NCBI RefSeq assembly: GCF_002994745.2
Contig: NC_037092.1
Location: 84,178,824 to 84,242,823 of the forward strand
From: Rosa chinensis
Lineage: Eukaryota > Streptophyta > Magnoliopsida > Rosales > Rosaceae
Direction: 5' to 3'
DNA: 64,000 bases
Below, in pieces: positions 1 through 11,800 of this stretch (the first letter of the stretch is position 1; each line of letters begins with the position of its first letter). The position numbers were made by a program, and so were the translations under genes. Below the pieces are notes generated by a model. That model was not told where the DNA came from. It did no database searches and saw only the letters and a list, made by a program, of their open reading frames with translations.

Positions 1-172
1 GGGTGAAATGTCTGATTTATCCCTGCAATTAACAGAGGATTAACGGAATATAGACGGAAGTACCTTAATGATGTGGTTTTGGAAGTTCAGGTACCTATTT
101 GATCATTTTAAAAGTCCAGGTACCATTCAGTCCGGTCAGACATAGTTCAGACCCCACATATGATAAAAACCC
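1..172. repeat. Repeat-like sequence outside the left TIR of the MULE
   Basis: No gene is visible. Phrases of the type 'ttcaggtacc' recur, as they do in the non-autonomous element at 24330-24947, so this may be the edge of another transposon cut by the window start. No 9 bp target duplication pairs it with the sequence right of 4390. Confidence 0.3.
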
Positions 173-821
173 TTTTTTAAACGCACTATCCAATCCCGTC
201 TAATCTACTTTTCTTTCCCTGTTTATCTTCCTCCTCCCTCGTCTCAATTCTCAATCCAACTTCATTTAAGAAAAAAAAAACTCTCAATTCATCTAAGACC
301 CCTCAGAGCCTCCCCTATAACATTCTTGATTCATCATCAACACCATAAGACTGGTCTATCTTGAAGGTATTTTTCTTTTTCAGTTTGGTGAATCATGGAG
401 CCATTGTATTTTGTTTAATGATTTCACTGCTGGTGCTCTGATTTCTTTGTCGTTGCCAATGGAAATTTGTTCAGTTTTCGGATTTGGATTCCTGCTCAAA
501 ATTTTATTGATTTGATTTGATTTGTTTAGATTGGGATTTGGAAGTGTTTCTTTTTTTTTTTTTTGGTAAGCAAAGTGTTTCTGTTTTCAATTGCTGGGAT
601 ATGGAGTTGGTACAAAGAAATTGATAAAAGATCTATACTTTTTTGGATAGTGGAATGGATTGAATCATTGTGTTTAGCTTTTAACTTCTTTTTCATTATT
701 ATTATGTCTTTGAAATTATTATGTCTAAGACTAAGCTACGGTGAAATTCTATTTATAGTTGTGTTTGTAATATAATGCTCCAGCTTTATGATGGGTGATC
801 CATCGTTACAAGACCTGAATG
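173..821 (+). repeat. Left terminal inverted repeat of the MULE
   Basis: This is the reverse complement of 3749-4390, with only scattered differences (poly-A length changes and a few substitutions). It carries the probable promoter, the 5' UTR and a likely 5' UTR intron (donor after 366, acceptor ending at 783). Its inner end covers the transposase start codon and about the first 11 codons. Confidence 0.85.
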
Positions 822-2959
822 AGAATGGTATTGTAGATGAACCAAAACTTCAGCTTGGTCAAGAATTCGAATCAATAGAGGAGGCATATTACTTTTATAA
901 TGAGATATATGCAAAGACAGTTGGTTTTAGTGTGAGAATGGGTTCAACTAAGAGAAGTAAGGTGACTGGAGAGATTACTTGGAAACAATTTTTATGTTCC
1001 AAGGAAGGAAAAACATATGAGACTTATGAGAACTCAAAACGGCAACATTCATCAACCATGGAAGAAAGGAATTGCGGAATAAAGCGTACGGGTTGTAAGG
1101 CAAGGTTGAACTTCGTCTTTAACAAGGCAAGCAAAAAATGGTGTATAAGTGATTTCGAGGAGGCTCACACACATGAACTTACAACTCCCAAAAGAGTACA
1201 TTTATTACCATCACACCGCAAGCTTACAAAGGCAAAGAAGTGTCTTATGGAAAAGCTAAGTAGTGTTAATGTTCGAACAAGTCAGCAATTCAAAATAATG
1301 GAGACTGTGGCAGGTGGTATACAAAATGTTGGATGTATTGCCAGAGATTTGAGAAACTTTGAAAGAGATTCAAGGGAAGAACTGAAGGGACATGATGCAA
1401 CTATGCTACTTGAGTACTTAGAGTCAGAAAAGGAAAAGAAGTCCTCCTTTTGTTTTGAAGTTGATAGAGATGAAGAAAATAGGTTGAATCGTTGCTTTTG
1501 GGCTGATCCCACCTCAAGAAAAGCATATTATTATTTTAACGATGTTGTTGTGTTTGATACCACGTACAACACAAACAAATATCGCATGATCTTTGCTCCA
1601 ATCATAGGCGTCAACCATCATGGCCAAATAATTGTATTTGGTTGTGGACTTTTAAGTGATGAGAAAACAGAGTCTTTTATTTGGTTACTGGAACAATGGC
1701 TGAAAGCTATGCCTAGTGGTCCACCGAAAGTTATAATTACTGATCAAGATCCAGCAATTGCAAAAGCCATCGCTCAAGTTCTTCCACTTACACTCCACCG
1801 TTTTTGTCTTTGGCATATCATGTTTAAATTTCGAGATAAGCTTGGTCCTGTGATTGCTCAAAGTTATTATGCACTCTTCAAAGCTAGTGTATACAACTCC
1901 GGGACTAAAGAAGAATTTGAAGCTAGTTGGAAGAATGCTGTTCAACAAAGCAAACAAGAAATGCATGCGTGGTTGAACACAATGTATGACCTGCGAAGTA
2001 AATGGGTCCCTGCATTTTGCAATCACATCTTTCATGCAGGTATGCAAAGCAGTCAAAGAGTTGAAAGTAACCACTCATTCTTCAAATCATTTGTTTCAGT
2101 GAACAATTCTTTATTGGATTTTGCTACAAGGATTAAAAGGGGACTTAGACAACAAAGGCATGAAGAACTGATTCGTGATCATGTTGATAGTAATGAAATT
2201 CCAAAGACAAGGACTTACTATCCCATAGAAAAGCAACTGCGTGAGGTGTACACAAAAGAAATATTCTTGAACTTACAAAATGAGGTTGTCAAGAGTACTG
2301 CCTACTTGAAATGTGAAATTTTGAAGGAGGATGAAAATGAATGCGTGTATACTGTTTTAAGGGCTGCAGATGATGAACAAAGCTGGAAATTGCGACAAAT
2401 TATTCATGACAAAGTAACTGGTTTTGCCAAGTGTAGTTGTGGAGGCTTTGAGGTTGAAGGAATTGTATGTAGGCATATCATTTTCTTTTTTCGAAGTATG
2501 AATATGGTACATTTGCCAAGTGAATACATCTTGGATAGGTGGACAAAAAATGCAAAAGCTGGAAGAGTTTGGGATGATGATGGTGTTGAAGTGAAAGATG
2601 TGGGTGATAAGTCATTGATGATGAGATATATTCAATTATCTCAACTTTCACAAGCTGTAATTGATAAGGCATCTCTTTCACCAGAAACAACAAAATATTT
2701 CACAGATGGACTCCATTCGCTTCGCCTTGGTATTAAAGAACTTCTCTCAAGTTTGGGTGTTGAGGAACTTCCATCCACAAAAAAAAGAATACCTCAGCAA
2801 ATACTCATTGAAGAACCATCTCAATCAAAGGCTAAAGGAAGTGGGAAGAGGTTGAAGTCATCCAAAGAAATTGCAATGAATAAGCAGAGAAACTGTGGAA
2901 AATGTGGTAAAAGTGGGCACAACATTCAAACATGTGATAAGCACAATACTGATGGGTAA
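788..2959 (+). CDS. MULE transposase, FAR1/FHY3-related
   Basis: A 723-residue protein that should bind the element's terminal repeats and catalyse cut-and-paste transposition in the nucleus. In order: an N-terminal FAR1-type DNA-binding domain (about residues 25-145, with the Cys/His pattern ending in EAHTHEL); a MULE transposase core (about 250-350) with FDTTY near residue 255 and TDQD near 318, which carry the first two acidic residues of the DDE-type site, followed by HRFCLWHIM; a SWIM zinc finger near 548-570 (CSCGGFEVEGIVCRH); and a C-terminal CCHC knuckle near 700 (CGKCGKSGHNIQTC). The first two codons are both ATG. The start lies inside the left inverted repeat, just after a possible 3' splice site. 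Domesticated FAR1/FHY3 transcription factors share this domain order, but the flanking inverted repeats show this copy is a transposon gene. Confidence 0.88.
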   Translation: MMGDPSLQDLNENGIVDEPKLQLGQEFESIEEAYYFYNEIYAKTVGFSVRMGSTKRSKVTGEITWKQFLCSKEGKTYETYENSKRQHSSTMEERNCGIKRTGCKARLNFVFNKASKKWCISDFEEAHTHELTTPKRVHLLPSHRKLTKAKKCLMEKLSSVNVRTSQQFKIMETVAGGIQNVGCIARDLRNFERDSREELKGHDATMLLEYLESEKEKKSSFCFEVDRDEENRLNRCFWADPTSRKAYYYFNDVVVFDTTYNTNKYRMIFAPIIGVNHHGQIIVFGCGLLSDEKTESFIWLLEQWLKAMPSGPPKVIITDQDPAIAKAIAQVLPLTLHRFCLWHIMFKFRDKLGPVIAQSYYALFKASVYNSGTKEEFEASWKNAVQQSKQEMHAWLNTMYDLRSKWVPAFCNHIFHAGMQSSQRVESNHSFFKSFVSVNNSLLDFATRIKRGLRQQRHEELIRDHVDSNEIPKTRTYYPIEKQLREVYTKEIFLNLQNEVVKSTAYLKCEILKEDENECVYTVLRAADDEQSWKLRQIIHDKVTGFAKCSCGGFEVEGIVCRHIIFFFRSMNMVHLPSEYILDRWTKNAKAGRVWDDDGVEVKDVGDKSLMMRYIQLSQLSQAVIDKASLSPETTKYFTDGLHSLRLGIKELLSSLGVEELPSTKKRIPQQILIEEPSQSKAKGSGKRLKSSKEIAMNKQRNCGKCGKSGHNIQTCDKHNTDG

Positions 2960-3748
2960 TAACTTTATTTACTACTAACACTTGCTTTTATTTCTCTATG
3001 TGATCGATTTCATGGTTATTAATGTATTATTGATATTGTATATGATCAGGTCAAGCATACAAATCAACCCCACTGAGCAATCAAATGAAGCACCACTTAG
3101 CATGTAAATGATGAAGTTGATCTTTCTTCTATTTTGTTTCAGCATAATCACAAGCTTTTTGAATTGTAATGCATTGTAATATGCATCAGTTGGGTTGTCA
3201 TTCAGCTGCCATTTTTCTTTCATCCACTGACTAGAACTTGTGTATATTCTTTTGCATTATGATTATGACTTGTGATTGTAAATTGGGATGTTTCTTACTG
3301 CACAAGAATTTTATAATTGAGCTAATTGAATCATCAGCCACCCATTTTTCTGGATCTTTCAATACATAATTTAATGCAAGGTCGATAAATAATGCCCAAC
3401 TTGGTATTATTATTTCCACTGCAGAATAAGGAGGTAAAGCTCTGTTTAACACTATCTTTACAACTTTTACTGTCAAGAGTGAAATCGCAGCTGCACTTTG
3501 CTGTCCTTTCTGACTCCATATCAATCTCCGCCTTCATTTACAGCGCTTGTTAGCGATAATAAACGCAATGCAGTTGAGAAGGATGCTATCAACTAGAATC
3601 AGATGAGCAGTTCCCTGCAAAACAATATACCGAGATTCAAATTCTATCTCAACAATCCTTATCTGTGGAAAAACTATCAAGACATACAAAATAAACTGAA
3701 ACTAGACAGCTCACTCAACTCGGTGCAATACAGCTGCAGCATCAATCA

Positions 3749-4390
3749 CATTCAGGTCTTGTAACGATGGATCACCCATCATAAAGCTGCAGCATTATAT
3801 TACAAACACAACTAAAAATAGAATTTCACCGTAGCTTAGTCTTAGACATAATAATTTCAAATACATAATAATAATGAAAAAGAAGTTAAAAGCTAAACAC
3901 AATGATTCAATCCATTCCACTATCCAAAAAAGTATAGATCTTTTATCAATTTCTTTGTACCAACTCCATATCCCAGCAATTGAAAACAGAAACACTTTGC
4001 TTACCAAAAAAAGAAACACTTCCAAATCCCAATCTAAACAAATCAAATCAAATCAATAAAATTTTGAGCAGGAATCCAAATCCGAAAACTGAACAAATTT
4101 CCATTGGCAACGACAAAGAAATCAGAGCACCAGCAGTGAAATCATTAAACAAAATACAATGGCTCCATGATTCACCAAACTGAAAAAGAAAAATACCTTC
4201 AAGATAGACCAGTCTTATGGTGATGATGATGAATCAAGAATGTTATAGGGGAGGCTCTGAGGGGTCTTAGATGAATTGAGAGTTTTTTTTTTCTTGAATG
4301 AAGTTGGATTGAGAATTGAGACGAGGGAGGAGGAAGATAAACAGGGAAAGAAAAGTAGATTAGACGGGATTGGATAGTGCGTTTAAAAAA
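3749..4390 (-). repeat. Right terminal inverted repeat of the MULE
   Basis: Mirror copy of 173-821. It contains a second, inward-facing copy of the presumed promoter, the 5' UTR intron and the first codons of the transposase on the minus strand. Transcription from it would run antisense into the 3' end of the transposase gene. Confidence 0.85.
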
Positions 4391-5235
4391 TTTGGTTTTA
4401 ATGGTTTGCTTTTTATCCGTTTGATCAATTTCATTAAGATCCAACCACTAGGATGATTTTGTCCCGTTTTGTCCCTTTATTTTCGTCCCGCAGGTGAGCG
4501 GGCCTGTCGTAACCATTATGAGTGAGATACATTTAGTCCCTTTCTCCCTTTGAAAAAAGAAAAAGAAAACTTTGAGCAAACGGAGTCGTTTATGGTACCT
4601 TGATGTATGCTATATCCTTATTTTTTTATTTTTTATTTTATTTTTAATAAATTAATGTAGTGGAAACCTGTTGAATTGGTTAACAGGTTACCCACTTAAA
4701 TATTGACATGCGTCATTTTTAAAAATAAAATTTACCATATCAACAACACATTCTATCTTGATATGTAATATTGTTCATAAATATGTAACAAATATTATCA
4801 AAATAATAAATTACACCTAGTAGAACTAATGTTACGATTTATGACCACACTTACTGTGGTTATTGTAATTGAGTGGTCAAAGATATAAATATCCTAGTTG
4901 GACAACTTTTATCAAATTGAGAACATTGATTATCAAATGGAGAATCTCCTTACAATATTGAGTACTTACATATCTTTTGGTCTAATATTGGAAATTATTT
5001 TATGCACCAACGGTGCAAGTGACCCAACCCTTATAAAATAATCTCAACCCTTGATATTTATTATCAACTTTATTTTTAATAAACAAAAAGTGTATTTAAT
5101 GCAATCTAACCATTCATTTATGTTGGTGCAAGTGCATGACGGTGTTCTGAATAATCTCTCGTCTAATATTAATTTTACCACGTTCACAACATAAATGTTG
5201 TTGGAACTGTAACATGGTTAATAATTTTGTAAATG
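4391..5235. other. AT-rich intergenic sequence
   Basis: No ORF or RNA gene is supported. A short pair of related 'caccaacggtgcaagtg'-like words at about 5006-5022 and 5123-5140 may be the ends of a small MITE, but the arms are too short to be sure. Confidence 0.4.
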
Positions 5236-5690
5236 ATGTAGTTTTTGAAGTAATTACTACAAATAGAACAAAAGTTACCACTTTTACATCAATTGTTGGG
5301 GGTTGTGGTAAAATGTGTAGTCATTGTAGTAATCATTTTATTAATGATAAAAACATAAAGATTTATCACTCTGACAATGTCACACTTGTTAAATTGTCTA
5401 TAATCTAGTACATTAGTTTAGATGGAGTAATTCCTACAAATAGAACAAAAATTACTGCTTTTACATCAATTGACGTGGATTGTGGCAAAATGTATAGTCA
5501 TTGAAGTAATCATTTCATTAATAATAAAAACATAAAGATTTACCACTCCGATAACAAATTTGTTTGTCACACTTGTTAAATTGTCCAGAAACTAGTACAT
5601 AGGTTGTAGGTGGAGTAATTACCACCAATTAGAACAAAACTATTGTTTTTACATCAATTGTTGTAGTTTGTGGTAAATTAGGTCGACTGA
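5236..5690. repeat. Tandem repeat, unit about 177-188 bp, about 2.4 copies
   Basis: The word 'acaaatagaacaaaa' and its neighbourhood recur with the unit starting near 5251, 5428 and 5616. Copies also share 'ttttacatcaattg' and 'aacataaagattta'. The copies have diverged by substitutions and small indels. There is no coding capacity across copies. Confidence 0.75.
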
Positions 5691-6520
5691 AAATAATTAC
5701 AACTTCGATGATGGAAATTACACGACATATTACTTTAATTACGCAAGGGAGAACTTCATTACACCAACAAGGACATACGTATGTGATTTTATTCAAAATA
5801 TAATGGTTTATATTTTACCGAGAGGATGTGCAGGTACTTCATAGTATGTGCAGGACATCCGCTGGGAAAACTCAAGGATGTGCAGGTACTTCATAGTATG
5901 AAGTGTCGGTGACTAGAGCTAGTTCACCGAGAAAGGGATGTACCGGTGAGGCATGGGTCACCGAGACCTGGTGGAATGAGTCACCGAGATCGGGATTTTA
6001 GCATGAGAAGGGTGCCAGCTGGGGTTACCGAGATGTTGGGCGATGTCGGATTGACCATCGGGAGGTAGGAAAGGTAGCGAGACCTGGAAAATAGCAAAAT
6101 TGCTTGTCGGAGGCTAGTGGTTGCCGGAGTTGCTTCTAGGTTCCATTCATCACTGCCGGGAAGTCAACTCGCGATGAATCACCGAGAGGTGATGAGCTGC
6201 TGAGCTGGGAGGGGTTTAGCGGGATGTGAAGACGCCGTCGGCGATGGTCACCGAGAGGTGAGGGGTTTTCTTAAAGGCAGGGGTACCCATAGAGAATTTG
6301 GATATTTGGGTCTCGATGATGTGTTGTACGAAAGCAAGTCAATGTTGGCTAGGCGTGACCAAGTCATGCCAGCGGCATGTTTGACTTAATCGGATATCCT
6401 GCTTGCTAAGTGGTGCTTGGTAATTGGTATGAACGAGATGGCTTGGGCCTGTTGCATGGGTATCATGAGCGGGGGTGAATAACTTTGAGCCGGAAGAGTG
6501 ACATGACTTCTTGTATCAAT

Positions 6521-6537
6521 TTCCACAGACGGCGCCA
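6521..6537 (-). other. Primer-binding site of the gypsy fragment
   Basis: On the minus strand TGGCGCCGTCTGTGGAA starts one base after a CA that would end the LTR. The spacing and the TGGCGCC start are typical of the site where a tRNA primes minus-strand DNA synthesis. The tRNA is not identified here. Confidence 0.55.
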
Positions 6538-6736
6538 ATGTTTCTACGTGAGAATTCAGGAATTAAGTTAGAAGCATGGAGAGATAATGACACAAGGTGT
6601 ATAGTGGTTCACTTTGCCCATGAGGCAAGGCTACGTCCACTTAAAAGTTTCACTATGAGTGAGGCCAAGTAGCCTTTGTAGTATTACAAGTGTGGGGATC
6701 ATGGATTCCATCCCATTCTAAGAAAGGGAGGACTCC

Positions 6737-6787
6737 CTTTTATAGTTAAAGGATGTCTCATTCTATTCTACATTCCCGATGTGGGAC
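6737..6787 (-). promoter_or_regulatory. USE-like motif plus TATA box in the LTR
   Basis: On the minus strand GTCCCACATCG (6787-6777) matches the plant snRNA-promoter upstream sequence element RTCCCACATCG. After a 32 bp gap comes TATAAAAG (6744-6737). In plant snRNA genes a gap of this size goes with RNA polymerase II and a shorter one with polymerase III. Transcription would start near 6710. Confidence 0.5.
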
Positions 6788-6990
6788 ACAATGCACATAT
6801 TGCTTCTCTTGAAGCCTTTTGGAGAGCATGGAAAGGTGGCCTCCCGACAGGATATAGTCCGACCTCTACCAAGGTGAGCTAGCTCAGGTGTTGGTCTTCC
6901 AAATATATGCTATAGGCGGAGCTAGCCATGTCACCGGGATCACCTACGAGGTTGTTGCTTATGCTTAGCGGTATGTATAGTTATAGCTAA

Positions 6991-8574
6991 TATGAACGAA
7001 GCACTGCTTTTACCATACACAGATGATGAAATAAAGTCTGCATTTTTCCAAATGCATCCCTCGAAAAGCCCGGACTAGACGGTATGTCCCACTTCTTCTT
7101 CCAGAAATATTGGCACTTTGTTCGTATGGATGTTTGTGTGGCTATTCGGAATTTTTTAGAACAAGGTGAGGCATGGACATAATCTAATTTTACACATTTG
7201 TGTCTCATTAATTCCTAAGATACAAAACCCCGCTGATGCCATTCACTTTAGACCAGTTGCACTCTGTAACGTCATTTACAGAATTTGTTCCAAAGTAGTT
7301 GCAAACAGATTGAAGAAATGGCTGCTTGACATAATATCCCCGTTGCAAAGTGCATATATATCAGGAAGGCTCATTTCAGACAATACCTTGGTAGATACAG
7401 AGGCTGTGCCTTTTATGCACAAGTTAAGACATCAGGATGAGGGTTTTTTTTTCTTTGAAGCTAGATATTAGCAAGGCATATGATCGTCTTGAATGGAGAT
7501 TTCTACATGCTATGTTAACTAGATTGGGGTTTGCAAAAAGATGGATTGACATGATAATGACCTGTGTTATTTCAATCAGCTATGCAGTCTTGATAAATGG
7601 GGAGGCGACATGTAAAATTATTCCAACCAGAGGTATTAGGCAGGGCGATCCTCTCTCGCCCTACCTTTTCATTCTGTGAGCCCTACCTTTCGGCTCTGAT
7701 TACTATATCGATTACTAATGGCAGTATGGTGGGTCTGAAGATGTGTCCGCAGGCTCCCACACTTCATCATTCATTCTTCGCCGATGATAGTTTCTTATTT
7801 GGAGTGGCTACTACTGCAGAATGCTTACAGGTGAGAAACATTTTAAATTGTTATGAGCAAGCTTCGGGGTAGAAAATAAACTTCCAAAAAAGTAGTGTTG
7901 TACTAGTAGAAATGTGCTGGAAGCTCTTCAAATAAGCCTTGCCACAATCTTGGAGGTCAAGTGTTTGGATGAGCATGACAGGTACTTGGGCCTCCCTTTT
8001 AGGGCAGGTAAGGCAAAAATAGCTATTTTTGCCTATATAAAGGAGAAGCTCACTAAGAAGTTAGTGGGATAGAGGTCGAAGATCTTGAGTTCCACAGGTA
8101 AGGAAATATTGATAAAAGCGGTTGCTCAAACCATGCCTCTTTATGCCATGAACTATTACTTATTACCAAAGGGACTATGTGATGGAATTCATCAATTATG
8201 TGCTTCATTCTTCTGGGGTGATACAGAGGAGAAGAAAAAGATCCATTGGTGTAGTTGGGAAAGACTATGTCTCACTAAACAGGAGGGTAGTATAGGTTTC
8301 AAGAATATATATGCATACAATTCAGCAATGGTTGTAAAGCTGGGTTGGAGACTTGTCTTAAACCCAAATTCACTCATTGCTAAGTTGTACAAAGCTAGAT
8401 ACTTTCCAAATTGCACTTTTTGGGAAGCTGATGTAGGAGACTCCCTATCCTTATGTTGGCGCAGTATTTTGAATTAGAGGCATGTGTCAAAGGCTGGTGT
8501 GAAATGGAGAATAGGAGATGGCACTCTGGTGAATATCCGGAATGATCATTGGATACCCAATTGCCCACAGTCCT
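6991..8574 (+). pseudogene. Decayed LINE reverse transcriptase, 5' part
   Basis: Broken reading frames encode a plant L1-type reverse transcriptase: an 'SKSPGLDGM' region (7057-7083), 'FRPVALCNVIYR', the catalytic-palm segment 'KLDISKAYDRLEW' (about 7459-7497), 'GIRQGDPLSPYLF' (about 7632-7670) and 'FFADDS' (about 7778-7795) as the YxDD-equivalent. Downstream follow 'SSTGKEILIKAVAQ' (8088-8129) and 'KWRIGDGTLV' (8503-8532). Several stops and frameshifts make it non-functional. The body is interrupted at 8574 by the copia element and resumes at 13385. Confidence 0.8.
8570..8574. other. Target-site duplication of the copia element (left), GTCCT
   Basis: GTCCT precedes the 5' LTR and is repeated at 13385-13389 right after the 3' LTR. 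The 5 bp length is standard for LTR-retrotransposon integration. Confidence 0.9.
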
Positions 8575-8786
8575 TGTTAGAGAGACTAAATCTTCTCCTG
8601 AAATCAAGTCATCTAATTCTTCTCCATTGATTTGTTCATAGGCTGTTTTGATACTGAGCTATAATTGCTTATCAGTTTTTATTCTAGCTGTAAATATAGT
8701 TTATTGCCTGCATTGTAACAGCAGCTTACTACTGCTATATATGTGTACAATTGTAAACATCAACTCAAGGAAAATCACTTTCTACA
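8575..8786 (+). repeat. 5' LTR of the copia element
   Basis: 212 bp, TG...CA. It has 'ctatatatgtg' near 8734-8745 as the only TATA-like stretch. It reads the same as 13173-13384. Confidence 0.95.
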
Positions 8787-8798
8787 TGGTATCAGTAG
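8787..8798 (+). other. Primer-binding site of the copia element
   Basis: TGGTATCAGTAG directly abuts the 5' LTR. The first nine bases match the initiator-Met tRNA complement commonly used by plant copia elements; the rest diverges. Confidence 0.7.
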
Positions 8799-8841
8799 TT
8801 TAGGTTCTCACCTGATCCTTCTCCTCTGTCTTCTCGATCCT

Positions 8842-11800
8842 ATGGCTGCCCTCACCCCTTCCTCTGCTCCCTCTCCCAACACCTCCAACTTCATCAAACT
8901 CACCGAAACCAACTATTTGGTTTGGCTTCGTCAACTCAAACCGTTCCTCAATGGCAATAATCTCTGGGGCTATATTGATGGCTCCAAATCTGCACCTGCA
9001 CCCACCATCATGTCCACTCCCTCTGACACTCAACCAGCCACTCCAATTCCCAACCCTGAATATACAAAATGGTTTCAACAGGATCAGCTCATTGTCAGTA
9101 TCCTAACTACAACGTTAACTGAAAATATTGCCCAACTCACCATTGGTTTCGAAACTGCCAAAGACATATGGGATTGTCTTGCTCGCCATTTCTCTCAGCG
9201 CTCTGTGGCTAGCGCTGCCAATCTTAAATTGCAGCTACTTGATCTTCACAAAGGCACCCAATCCGTTGATGATTATCTTCGCCATGCCAAATCTATTGCT
9301 GATTCCTTGTCCTCCATCAACAAACCTGTTCCGGATGAAGACTTGGTACTTGCAACCCTCCATGGCCTTGGTCCTGACTATCTCATGCTTCGTACTGCTC
9401 TCACGCACAAATCACCTCTCCCTGACTTTACAGAGCTGCGTGCCCGGATTCTTTCCTTTGACGCTTCTCAATCTCGCCCCTCTGATTCCACTCCGGTCAC
9501 TGCTCTCTATCATCAAAGCCAAGTTTCTTCCCGTCGTGACAATCGCTCCCACACTGGCAGAAATTTTCCCAGAAACGGTCGCTCCAACAGTGGGCGCTCC
9601 TACCGTGGTCATCCATCTCAGATTGCGGCTTCTTTTCCTGCGCAACAGATGCCCGTGCCCTCTCTAGGGCCATTTACATCTCCTGCTTGGGCTGTACGCC
9701 CCTCTCCACCTAATGGGCTTCTCGGCCCAGCTCCAACGTGGTGTCCCAATTGCCATACCAACCAACATGGGCTGCATCAATGTCCCCATCGATTTCCTGG
9801 GCCATCTACTACTGCACCTTTTGCAGGAGCCCATTTTGCTGCTGATCCCAATTGGTATCCGGATACTGGTGCTACTCACCACATGACCGCTATGCCTCTT
9901 AATCACTCTCAACCATATGGTGGCCCTCATAATGTGTATATGGGTAATGGGGATTCGATGCCCATTTCTCATACTGGTACCCTTCCTTTTTCCTTAGGAT
10001 CTTCTCAATTCTCTTTATCTGACGTCTTCTGTATTCCCTCCATTCGTAAAAATCTGTTGTCAGTTGCTCGTTTCACAAAAGACAATCGTGTATTTTTCCT
10101 TTTCGCTCCTGATTTTTATCAAATCTATTGCTTACTTACTGGTCGTCTCTTGTTTCAGGGCCCCTGTAAAGATGGTCTCTATCCATTAGATCTGTCCAGT
10201 GTGTCTCCTACTCCCCATGCTCTTACATCCACTCACTCCACCATCTGGCACAACCGTTTGGGCCACCCTACGTCGAATGTTTTCGCCCGTATAGGGTCTT
10301 CTATTGGTTCTAAATTATCTTTTCGGTCATTTTGTAAAGATTGTGCGTTAAGCAAATCTCATCAGTTACCTTTTCAATCTAATAATGCAACTGCAACTAC
10401 TCTATTTCACATAATTCATAGTGATGTTTGGTCTTCTTCTACTTCTTCTGTCAGTGGTTTTAAGTATTATGTACTCTTTACTGATGAATTTTCACGGTAT
10501 ACTTGGATTTATCCCATGCGTCGCAAAAATGAGGTTCTTACTCATTTTCAAACCTTTGTTGCTATGATCCAAAATCTGTTCCACCATTCCATCAAATTTC
10601 TACAAAGCGATAATGGTACTGAATATGTCAGTTATGCTTTCTCTAACTACTGTAACTCCTTGGGAATCCAACAAAGGTTTTCTTGTCCTCATACTCCACA
10701 ACAAAATGGCCTTGCCGAGCGTAAACACCGCCACATTGCCACCATGGCTCGTGCTCTTCTTCTTACTTCGGGTACTCCACATAATCTTTGGGTTGAGGCT
10801 GTCTTAACATCAGTTTATCTTATTAATTTTCTTCCTACACCTGTCCTTGATTGGGATACACCTCATCGTCGTCTCTATGGTACTCCGCCTTCTTACTCTT
10901 CTCTTCGGGTCTTTGGTTGTTCATGTTTCCCTCATCTTGGTCCTTATGTCTCGGATAAACTCTCTAGTCGTAGTCTTGAGTGTGTTTTCTTAGGCTACAG
11001 CCCTAAACATAAAGGCTATCGGTGTCTGGATCCGAGATCTGGTCGTGTCTACGTCTCTAGGCATGTTTTATTTGATGAAACCAGTTTTCCTTACAGAAAA
11101 TTGCAGGACTCATCAGTTCAAGTCTCAAAGGCTTTGGAGTTAACTCAATTAACCAGCCCTGTTCTCATCCACGATGCCCACTTGCCCAGCGGCCCAAACG
11201 CTCGGTCAACCTCATCTGTTCAACGTCATTCCTCGACTTCACTTGCCTCAGACTTGGTCGCGCCTCCTCCATCTAATCCTCCGTTATCTCCACCGGTAAT
11301 CACATATCACCGCCGACCCAGGCCTCCCTCCGCTGTTCCTGCTCCGTCGCCGCCTTCCTCCGCTGTTCCTGCTGCTCATGGCATCACCGGTCCTCCCATC
11401 AACACCACCACTACATCGTCGGCCACTGTTGCTCCTGATCGGCTTCCCTCCGACGGCCCTGCTCTCCGGTCCAGTTCTCCCCCTCCGGCTCCTGTTGACA
11501 CCAATCCTCTTCCGAGACACCAAATGGTCACGCGCCTCCAAGATGGTACTCAAAAACCCAGAATCCCAAGTGATGGCACAGTGCGGTATCCCATTCCTCG
11601 AGCTCTCCTCACCATGGTTGACTCAGTTGAACCTACTTGTTACTCTCAAGCTTCAAAGAAGGCTGAATGGCGTGCTGCTATGGTTGACGAAATCAATGCT
11701 TTGATGAAGAACAACACTTGGTCTTTGGTTCCCTCTTCTCCCACAAAGAACACTGTTGGCTGCAAATGGGTTTTCAAAGTCAAGCGGAAGCCGGATGGCT

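Larger units (their letters stand above)
173..4390 (+). mobile_element. Mutator-like element (MULE), apparently autonomous, FAR1-type
   Basis: A 4.2 kb element is bounded by near-identical inverted repeats (173-821 and 3749-4390) around one long transposase gene. The inverted repeats are far longer than those of hAT or CACTA elements and fit MULEs. The transposase is open over 723 codons, so the copy may be young or still able to move. I could not find a clean 8-11 bp target duplication at 173/4390, so the outer ends may be a few bases off or decayed. The stretch 2960-3748 between the gene and the right repeat shows no convincing ORF and is probably 3' UTR and spacer. Confidence 0.8.
5820..6985 (-). 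mobile_element. 5' fragment of a Ty3/gypsy-type LTR retrotransposon
   Basis: Read on the minus strand, a probable LTR runs from about 6985 to 6539 and ends in CA. It is followed by TGGCGCCGTCTGTGG (6537-6523), the kind of primer-binding region seen in plant gypsy elements. About 700 bp of leader/gag-like sequence without an open frame then runs down to about 5820. The LTR holds a TATA box and a GTCCCACATCG motif (6737-6787). No pol genes or second LTR follow, so the element is truncated. A 25 bp direct repeat (5824-5848 and 5876-5900) lies near its broken end. The boundary with the LINE near 6985 is approximate. Confidence 0.55.

Noticed and set aside
1685..2074. 129-codon minus-strand ORF inside the MULE transposase
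   Set aside because: Shadow frame of a strongly supported coding region; no domain.
788..2959. A domesticated FAR1/FHY3 transcription factor gene
   Set aside because: Long near-identical inverted repeats flank it and include its start codon, so it is a transposon gene.
3231..3537. Minus-strand ORFs between the transposase and the right inverted repeat as a second MULE gene
   Set aside because: Two short overlapping frames without domain or splice support; more likely 3' UTR and spacer.
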